Shown one piece after another: positions 56,281 to 64,000 of a stretch of 64,000 bases of DNA. Position 1 is the stretch's first letter. Each line of letters starts with the position of its first letter. The notes under the pieces are model-generated. The model did not search any database and was not told the origin of the DNA. It saw nothing but the letters and a program-made list of their open reading frames with translations. The position numbers and the translations under genes were made by a program. The stretch lies in the NCBI GenBank assembly GCA_002964805.2, contig PUDQ02000010.1:496001-560000 (forward strand), written 5' to 3'. The DNA is from Trametes villosa (lineage: Eukaryota; Basidiomycota; Agaricomycetes; Polyporales; Polyporaceae).

Positions 56281-56818
56281 ACTTGGGGGTAAAGGGCCAA
56301 TATTGGCATGTCCGATTGATGAGGTTTTGCAGAGAATTAAAATCCTATATCAAGACGTTTAAGTATGCTGAACAGCTAATACAAAGCATTGCACTGCATG
56401 GCTTTGACAAAGGGGCTTCATGTACCTTCTATGTGCAACTATCACACCCAGCTTGTCAGCCAGCTGCACATTATAATCCACGCATAATGGTTCAGCCGAG
56501 GTGCATGAGGCTACTATAAGCTGACTATAAGCGAGGAGTGCGGTTGTAAGGCTCTTATATGTTGGGGGCGAAGTTTGCAACATACTGACAACATCCTGTT
56601 CATTTGAACCTGCCTACTCTTCACATGTAGTAAGGCCAAAAGACATTTGCCAGAGAGTACCAGGTGTGCTCAGTATCTTACACACAGGGCAAGCAATGTA
56701 CACAGGACACTGCCCTGATTGAGTGAGTATTCATGTCTCTTTGTTGCAATTGTTTTATTAGAGAACATTTTCTACAGCATTGTGAGCAACTGATTTGATT
56801 TTTGGCATTTAATTGAAG
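56281..56818 (+). repeat. Dispersed repeat R, copy 1
   Basis: Shares GGCATGTCCGATTGATGAGG, TTTAAGTATGCTGAA, GGCTTTGACAAAGGGGCT and AGTAAGGCCAAAAGACA with 63607-64000 in the same orientation and order. Copy 1 has about 140 bp (56450-56585) that copy 2 lacks. It probably continues into the AT-rich DNA to the right. No ORF. Confidence 0.65.
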
Positions 56819-57079
56819 GAGTATTTCAGCCTTGCTTACTGATAATTGAACACTCAATCAGCACATCAACAAGGGTTTGATTTATTAACTTGTTATGCCA
56901 TACAGTAGCTGGTCAAATACTACTAATGGTTCCAAGGCCTGTACCCATGTTTTGGATATTCAGTGTGCCCCATTGGACAGATCTCAAAAAGCTGAATCTG
57001 ATGACATATAACACTATAGGGGTTTGTGCACAAAGGACTAAGATGTAAGCCAGAGAAGCTCAATGTGGCTGAACTGTGG

Positions 57080-57375
57080 CACTAATGGGGAATTGTTGCT
57101 CTAATTGTGTGTGCTATAGTGGACATTACATCATACTTTTTACATAGTGTGATCCTACTCATAGATACTTTCCTGCCAACACTGGTTTCATTTGATTTGG
57201 ACTACCTGACCTTGGGACACAAAGAAATTTGTGTGAAGAGCCAAACAAGACCAAAGCTGATGGCAGGGTACGCGGATTCTGCGTTCCCTGCCATCAGCTT
57301 TGGCTTTGTTTGTTCTCAGCCACGGCTGACATCACTGTCCCTCCTTTCCTCTTGATATAATACATTCAACAGCAT
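57080..57375 (+). repeat. AT-rich tandem repeat, copy 1, with perfect hairpin
   Basis: Aligns with 57655-57990 (GGCACTAATGGGGA...TTTGTTCTCAGCCAC...CAACAGCATGT). It contains a perfect 18-bp stem, CCAAAGCTGATGGCAGGG at 57251-57268 with its complement at 57286-57303, around a 17-nt loop. Confidence 0.65.
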
Positions 57376-57654
57376 GTAACACCTCAGCATTTGTCTGCCT
57401 AGCACACCACAGGAGGTGTTTCATTGACTGGGTCATAGTATCATGCTGAAAACCCTAGACAAGGTGATTTTACTATACACTGCTGCTATTTTGAGCACAA
57501 TTTGAATATTTATGCAGCCTGTGGGTACTGTTGTAGCATATAGCATACCCCATTGAATAGGGACTGAAGAGCTGAATCCAATGGTATATAATGTTTGGGG
57601 CTTTTGTGCACATTGTACTGAGATATGAGCCATAGGAGCTGAATGTGGCTGAAT

Positions 57655-57990
57655 TGTGGCACTGATGAGGATTTGTTGCCTTATTTATTAGTACTAGAGT
57701 GAGTATTACATTTCATTCTGTACACCATTGTATTCTACTCACTCATAGCTTTCTCATGATATAAAATACATGATATTTGGACTATCCAGTGGCCCAAAAT
57801 GAAAGCATTTGTGTTGGGAGCCAAACATGTACAAAGCGGGAGGCACGCCGACGCGAATCCGCGTTGTCGTGCCTCCCGCTTTGTACTTGTTTGTTCTCAG
57901 CCACAACTTACATTATTGCCCCCTCCTTCGGTTCTTTTGATCACTGCTCCTCCAGTTCTGTTTCAAACAGCATGTGTCATATACTGCTAT
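57655..57990 (+). repeat. AT-rich tandem repeat, copy 2, with perfect hairpin
   Basis: Second copy. The stem is now GTACAAAGCGGGAGGCACG (57829-57847), with an exact complement at 57868-57886 around a 20-nt loop sharing ACGCG and GCGTT with copy 1. The stem sequence differs from copy 1 at several positions, each compensated. Confidence 0.65.
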
Positions 57991-59382
57991 GAAGGTGCTC
58001 CTGAGCTCTACAATATGGGGGTATTGATGGGTATTAATGACAATCATGTTCTCTATAAAACATCATTAGAAGGACACATGAATCCCTTACTCAGCCTGTA
58101 CAGCAGTGTACAGTCAATTTGAACTGATCACCATGATGTCATTAGACCCTGATTATATCTGTATAGTATCCAGGGGTTTAGCTGTGATAGCAGCACCTCT
58201 ATGTCCCTCTAAACCATTGATGCCTTATGCACCAAGCAAAAAAGCAGTAAATCACTGTTTACACAGTATTCTCCTTACTAAATGGTGTATATCTTTGCTC
58301 CTTAATACACCTATGGTCAAGGGTTACCTGATGCGATTGTTTCTGTGGCCCAACACCCTCTAGTTATTAGGCTAAAGCGGTTTCTACTCCATTCAAAGCA
58401 GTGCTAGCACCCAAGGGTTTAAATTGTCTTGCAGGTTTTTAGCCACAGCACATCCAGTTTTTGCTCAAACAACAAGTGTAGTATACCGTTAGAAAGGCTT
58501 TTCTGAAGGCTATCTAATGGTGGCTTTCAGCTCTGACCTGAGTCATCACTGCTGCTGGTATGTGGCAAAAGAACACTCATAAGCACCCAATGAGAGACAG
58601 TGGGCAATGCATGGCCCAAACCCCCTTCAATTTGTATCTAAAATGCATGTGTTATATACCATCAGGAGGCTGGTTTCAAGCTCTAACTGATTAGTGTAGA
58701 TCCTCTCAGCATAAGCCTTAAGGCTGCATGGTTATGCACAATTTGATGTCTTATCATTGAATGAGCAGCGAGAGAGGCATTGACTGTAATACTTTGTTGT
58801 AAAGATCTCAGTATATGTGAAGATACAGTGTTAGATATTGATACAGTTATCAATCAAGCTGTTGTATCAAGATCACACCTCAGTGTATTGTGACTGAATT
58901 ATGGTGGTGAAGAAAGGCTACATAATCTCAGTATGGATTAATGTTATATGACTATTATTGCCATACTCCTGATATGTAATCAATGTGTATACCCCTTATG
59001 AAAGCATTAGTGTCATACTTTGTGGCTTCAAACAGTGGTTGGCAGAGTGACTGCCCATGCTGTGCCACCTAGGGTTACACAGGCACCCAGCAGTGGGCAT
59101 TAGAGCAAGGCTAGCAAGCAGTCAGAGTGGCTGTGTGCATGATCTAGCCTCTAACTCTAAAGTTTCTAATGGATTGTGACCCTAACCCCAGGTTTGTATG
59201 TGCAAGTTGTATGTGGCGCTTATTTCAAATCTAATGATTTGTTAGCTGAGATTGAAAATATTTTCCCACGGGGTCGACTTGGTGTCACACATTTTGGCTG
59301 GGAGCTCACCCCATAAGAAACGATTTCTTCGTTCCTCATCAATCGTAATGACGAGGAGGAGAAGCCCGCCCGCAAGTGCACT
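57991..59382. other. AT-rich spacer, no gene seen
   Basis: Low-GC DNA with many stops in all frames; probably the body or debris of repeats. Holds the 5' flank of the DUF6532-type gene on the right. Confidence 0.4.
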
Positions 59383-62300
59383 ATGCGCTCCTCAGCCAAA
59401 TCGCAAGGGGGTGCAAAAAAGCCTAAAGCGGACAAACAAGCTCATGTTGACGTGGTCGCGCGGATCGAGAACAAAGCCGCCGCACAAGAGGAAGAAGCAG
59501 CCCAGGCTCGCCGAGCTGCGCCGCGGCGCCGAAGCCAGCGACACCGGCGTAAGTCGCCTGCAGACGACGGCGATGGCGATGAGCAGGCGGACGAAGAGGT
59601 GGAGGTGGAGGGAGGGGTGGAGGATGAACTTGTCGAACCTGCGTGTACGTCTATCTAATCATCGGTATAGTACACTGACTAGATACACTCATTTAGCGGA
59701 AGATCTCGCTGAGCATGACGAGGAGATCGAACCCGCCACTGAGTACGACATTCCCGAGCTGTCAAGTCCGGTCAAGACGTCGTCTAAGGGGAAGCAGAAG
59801 GCGCTGGGTATGTAACTCGCACCTGTGAAGTACAATACTACGCTCACATTGTGCTAAGACATGGACGATAACGAATGGGAGCATGCCGACGTCGACGTCG
59901 ACGCCGACATCGAGATGCACGACTACGTGGATGCGGGCGAACTTCTAGACTACCCCTACGACAACATCATCGAGCTGTCCCCCTTCAACTCGGCATACTA
60001 TTCCCACTCCCAGCGCCCCAATGTCCGCATGCTTCCCTATCGATACGTTCCCACCGACAGCGAAAACGAGAACGGCGAGGGCGCTGGCGAGCCGCTCCAG
60101 AAGATCTCCCTCCGCGGCTCTCGCGCCTCGCTTTCCCCCGACGACCACAGTGGCGACGTCTTCCAATCAGGCCGCAAGAGCACAAGGGTCGCGAACCGGA
60201 GTAGGGCTCCTACCGACCCCAAAGACGCAGACGAAGTGGAGAGTAACGACGGCGGGCAAGTTTCGAGGACCAAGGCGAAGAAGCCCGCACCCATCAAGCG
60301 ACAGGCGAAGCACGTCGACGACGACAACAATGTCAAAGTCGAAGGTGACAAGGCGGACTCCCCGCAGCCCGGCAAAGGCGGGCGTTCTGCGCCTCGCAAA
60401 CAGCGAGGGAAGCCCGCCGCCGCCTCACCGCCTTGCGGCGACGACGACGACGACGAGATGGAGGGCGCCCACGTCCCGCAGACCCGCAAAGGCAAGGGGC
60501 CCGCGCCTGCGCCTCGCAAACAGCGAGGGAAGCCCGCTGCCACCTCGCCACCTCGCAATAACGACGACGAGGACGACGACGTCGCCCCGCAGCCTCGTAA
60601 AGGCAAGGGGCCCGCGCCCCGCAAGCAGCAGGCGAAGCCCGCCGCCGCCTCACCGCCTCGTGCTGACGACAACAACGATGAGATGGAGGACGCCCACGTC
60701 CCGCAGCCCCGTAAAGGCAAGCGACCCGCGCCACGCAAGCAGCAGGCGAAGCCTGCGGCCACCTTGCCACCTCGCGACGACAATGACCAGGACGAGGACG
60801 CCCCGCCGCCCCGCAAGGGCAAAGAACCTGCGCCCCGCAAACAGCAGACGAAGACCGCCCCTACCTCTCAGCCTCGCGACGAGGACGAGGCCATGGACGT
60901 CGACGAGGATGCCGCCCCTCCGAAGAAGCAGAAGGCGCCAACGGGTCGTGCAGCCGTGGCTATGGCTCGCGCCCGCTCATCGAACACGGACCAGCCTACT
61001 AGTGGGAAGCGCAAGGGTGCGCCAAGCCTCCCCGACACCCCACGGTATGTGTATTCATTCTTTTGTTGCACTATCTAATATTTGATGTAGGAAACCGTCT
61101 GCGACCAAGAAAACAAGGGTGTCGCATCCACCTACCGAAGTGGAGGAGGAGGAGGAGGAGGAGGAGGAGGAAGCAGTGTACGTCCTACTCCCCTCCCGCT
61201 AATCCTACTGATGTCTTGTTCCAGGCCTGCTCCTCCGCCGAAGACGAAGCCACCGGCGCGTCGGCCCCTGTATCTTAAGAGAAGACAGGAGCAGCAGAAC
61301 ACGCTGTCGCCGGCTCCGTCGCCGCCGCCGTCGTCACGCTCGGCCTCTGGTCCGCCATCCCACGCCGCCTCTTCACGCGCGCCCTCGGGTCCGCCTTCGC
61401 GCGCGCCCTCGCGTCCGCCCTCCCACGCGCCCTCACGTGTGCCATCGCGTGCGCCCTCCCGCGCGCCCTCCCGCGCGCCATCGCGTGCGCCCTCCCGCGC
61501 GCCATCGCGTGCGCCCTCCCGCGCGCCATCGCGCGCGCCTCCGCCCTCTCGCACAAGTACAAGTAGGCCCTCGCAACTGGAATCCTCGCCACCGCCGCCG
61601 ATGCCCAAGACTCGGGCTAGGGTGACTGTAGGCCAAGCCTCGGCGGTGTCCGACAAGGCCGCGTCATCGTCCAGCAAGGCTGCCTCCGCGCCTGGCCAGG
61701 CTTCATCTTCGACCACATCAGCAAAACACCATTTTGTCTGGGGCTCCTGGAGCGTCTGGACGGGCGCTTAAACACCTACCTAAGTGCGTCTGGAGTCTCC
61801 TGGAGCTCCTGGAGGCTCCTAGATGAGTGTCCCCAGGAGCACCCAAGAGTTTCCAGACCTCCAGACGCATCCAGCTAGGTGTTTAAGCGCCCACCCAGAC
61901 ACTCCAGGAGCCCCAGACAAAATGGTGTTTTGCTGATGCAGCAGGGCCCCGGCGGTGGCTGCCAGAGCGTTGTCGTCGTCGAGGACAGCAACGTCGTCCA
62001 AGGACAATGCTCCGGGGCCCAAAGTGATCAATGCCGGTATGTTTCGCTGACCATCATGTATTCTGTGCTAATGTCTCGTGAAAGCGGTCGTCGGGGGCAT
62101 CAAGGCGTCCTTCAAGGGCTCGAAGTCGCGTACGGCAGCTTCTTCGAGGGCTGCCCAACCGTCCCGTGCGCCGTCCGAAGATAAAGGGGGTATGAGGGAG
62201 GCCGGCCTCGAGGATGAGGACGAGACCAACGAGCGTCAGAGTCTCGAACATAGTGAGCCTATATCCTCATCCTCTTGACCTTTACTACGCTGATTGATGT

Positions 62301-63471
62301 CTTTCAAGGTCGCCGGCAGCCCTCCAAGGGGATCAAGGTGAATGTACCTACCCGGGTGAGTCCTCGTTATCTGCACGCCATACGCCTACTAATGTGTACT
62401 CACCCTAGGACGAGTTCTTCACTCGGATCACCCCTCTCAGCAACCACGTCTCTGCCGACGGCAAGAAGCCTCCATGCAAGAAGTTCGCCGGCCGGCACAT
62501 CCCTGAGCCCCTGCGCTCCTGCTTCAATCGCGTGCTCCTCCCTCTCGTCAGGGAACTCGCCGGCGCCATGCCGGCGTGGTATGTCCTGACGACGGAGGAT
62601 AAGCAGGCCCTCGTCGACAAGGTCTGGCCCGAGTACAACTACACAGTCCGGACCAAAGACGTTGTCGACAACCTCGTATGTGGTACCGCCGGTTAACGAT
62701 GTGTATTCTAACATCTTTGCAGGTCAACTATCGGGTTCAAGACTGGCATTCGGTGTTCAGGCGAACTGCTATAGCGGTTCTCAAGTGCTACTTTGAGGCG
62801 AACTCGGTGCCTGACGACTACGATCTCTCGACTCGCGCAGGACGTGCCGAGTTCTGCCGCGCAGAGCTGGGCGACGGCAACGAGCAGACAATGCCCTTGG
62901 TCTATGCGGACCCTCATGCGCCTGGGGTGCGTCCCATGCCCTGTTCAGTGCACGTTCACTAACATCTTGTTCAGGGGCCGCAAGGTCTCTTCGAGAACCC
63001 GCTGTTGCTCGAGATCTTCGGCATCGTCCACTACGACTCGATCATCGGCGTCGCTCCGGACGACATCAGCGACTATCTCCCAATAGGCTCGCTGATCATG
63101 GCCAAGCTCGCTGTAAGTTCCCCCTTCTCCGGTTGATGTTTACTGATGTCCGTCTCTTGTAGTTGGAGTTTGCGCTTACCCACTGGCGCTCCGGTGACCT
63201 CGAGGTCCCCAAGGGTGTCATTGGCCGCTTCTCCCAAGAGAACTGGGGCAACCACACCGCTTTCGAGCACGGTGTTCCCAAGCTCATCAAGAAGGGTACG
63301 TGCTTCTGGAACACCGTCAGCAAGTTCGGCGACGACAAGTGGGCAACCATCCTCAAGACTGGCAAGGCATATTGGGAGGAAGCTCGCGGCAACTCGAAGC
63401 TGGCCAACAACTTCGCCGACTGGGACGGCGAGATCCTGGAGGACGAAGACTTCGTGCTCAAGTCCGGCTAG
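59383..63471 (+). CDS. DUF6532-type protein, exon interrupted by a foldback element
   Basis: Eleven exons: 59383-59644, 59697-59807, 59859-61044, 61091-61177, 61225-62036 (containing the insertion), 62085-62252, 62309-62355, 62409-62675, 62723-62926, 62975-63112 and 63163-63471. The N-terminus KADKQAHVDVVARIENKAAA is typical of this Agaricomycete family. A long low-complexity part follows, with about five ~30-residue repeats (KGKGPAPRKQQAKPAAASPP), a Glu run and RAPS repeats. The C-terminal globular domain has KKFAGRHIPEPLRSCFNRVL, AIAVLKCYFEANSVPDDYDL, NPLLLEIFGIVHYDSIIGVA and EFALTHWRSGDLEVPKG. Function is unknown. A 223-bp element at 61716 puts a stop (61769) in the frame; the downstream frame resumes after it. 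Unless the element is spliced out, the protein is truncated. Confidence 0.82.
61429..61556 (+). repeat. 12-bp coding minisatellite (RAPS units)
   Basis: Tandem CGCGCGCCCTCC/CGTGCGCCATCG units encode Arg-Ala-Pro-Ser repeats within the DUF6532-type gene; alternating wobble differences show a mature array. Confidence 0.7.
61716..61938. mobile_element. Foldback MITE inside a coding exon
   Basis: 223 bp consisting almost entirely of two inverted arms of about 60-100 bp: CATCAGCAAAACACCATTTT, then GTCTGGGGCTCCTGGAG and GGGCGCTTAAACACCTA, mirrored at the right end. It sits in exon 5 of the DUF6532-type gene. No coding capacity. The palindromic ends (CATCAGC/GCTGATG) obscure the target duplication. 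Confidence 0.72.
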
Positions 63472-63606
63472 TCATGTACGTCGTTGTCATATCCGTTTGC
63501 GTCTGCTCACTATTCTTCCTTCTAGTTTATGTTTCTGTTCGTCCATAGGTATGTTTTGTATTGTTTGATGGCCCTTCTGCTTACATGTGTTTAGCAGCAC
63601 CTCTGT

Positions 63607-64000
63607 ACTTGGGGGCAGAGGGCCAATACTGGCATGTCCGATTGATGAGGTTTTGCAAAGGATTATCAACACCTTTAAGTATGCTGAATACCTAACATGT
63701 AGCATTGCACCGTGTGGCTTTGACAAAGGGGCTGGATGTACCTCTTTATACCAACTTCAGGATTCACTGACAACATCATGTTGATCTGAACCTGCCCACT
63801 CTCTGTATGTAGTAAGGCCAAAAGACAATTGCTAAGAGTACTAGGAGTGCTGAATATTCTCACACATAGGACAAGCAATGTATACAGGAAACTCCCCTGA
63901 TTGAGTCAGTGTACATGTCCCTCTGCCATAAATGTCTTATGAAAGAACATCTTCTACAGCAATGCGAGCAACTGATGCTATTTTTGGCATTTTATTGAAG
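63607..64000 (+). repeat. Dispersed repeat R, copy 2 (runs off the window)
   Basis: Same orientation and order of blocks as copy 1 at 56281, without the ~140-bp internal segment. With copy 1 it brackets the DUF6532-type gene. Confidence 0.65.

Noticed and set aside
57251..57303. CRISPR-like or attachment-site palindrome
   Set aside because: Only two copies, no regular spacers, and a eukaryotic repeat context; treated as a hairpin in a tandem repeat.
61275..61716. Minus-strand frames opposite the RAPS repeat
   Set aside because: They mirror the plus-strand minisatellite, which belongs to the DUF6532-type gene.

Overview
The window looks like nuclear DNA of a basidiomycete fungus, most likely an Agaricomycete. 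It is GC-rich and gene-dense, and nearly every gene is cut by short GT-AG introns (about 45-90 bp). The gene content is fungal: Eaf3, Sus1, Mak21, ornithine carbamoyltransferase, glycogen synthase, GMC oxidoreductase, a DUF6532-type protein and a Plavaka-type DNA transposon. Exon coordinates were worked out by hand from splice signals, reading phase and family motifs. For the main genes the spliced lengths close in frame to a stop.

Layout. 1-12.6 kb: three of four copies (A, B, C) of an unrecognised small-protein gene family, interleaved with EAF3 (minus), a divergent CK1-type kinase (plus) and an F-box protein (minus). 13.2-17.3 kb: a compact plus-strand housekeeping block: SUS1, mitoribosomal uS10m, mago nashi (with a 6-nt microexon) and a type-II peroxiredoxin. 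17.3-30.4 kb: an accessory block with three paralogous secreted, Thr-rich proteins. Two of them sit in a ~3 kb tandem duplication whose unit ends with the 5' head of a GMC oxidoreductase gene; only the last unit is followed by the complete gene. 30.6-32.4 kb: family copy D. 33.1-43.6 kb: MAK21, ornithine carbamoyltransferase and glycogen synthase. 44-59 kb: a poorer, partly AT-rich repeat zone with several inverted-repeat elements, an intact ten-exon Plavaka transposase, a 5'-truncated orphan gene and a tandem repeat with two perfect hairpins. 59.4-63.5 kb: a DUF6532-type gene with a foldback element inside one exon. It is bracketed by two direct copies of another repeat.

The best candidate for something undescribed is the four-copy family. 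Beyond the small proline-rich ORF, copies B, C and D share a downstream tail with conserved splice sites. Its middle exon carries a hairpin capped by a UNCG tetraloop whose stem differs in all three copies but stays paired. A second covariation signal is the pair of perfect 18-19 bp hairpins near 57.3 and 57.9 kb. Other points of note: several conserved genes each carry one 660-1000 bp intron (in MAK21 this is explained by a terminal-inverted-repeat insertion), a GMC gene head is captured repeatedly by tandem duplication, and a MITE interrupts a coding exon.
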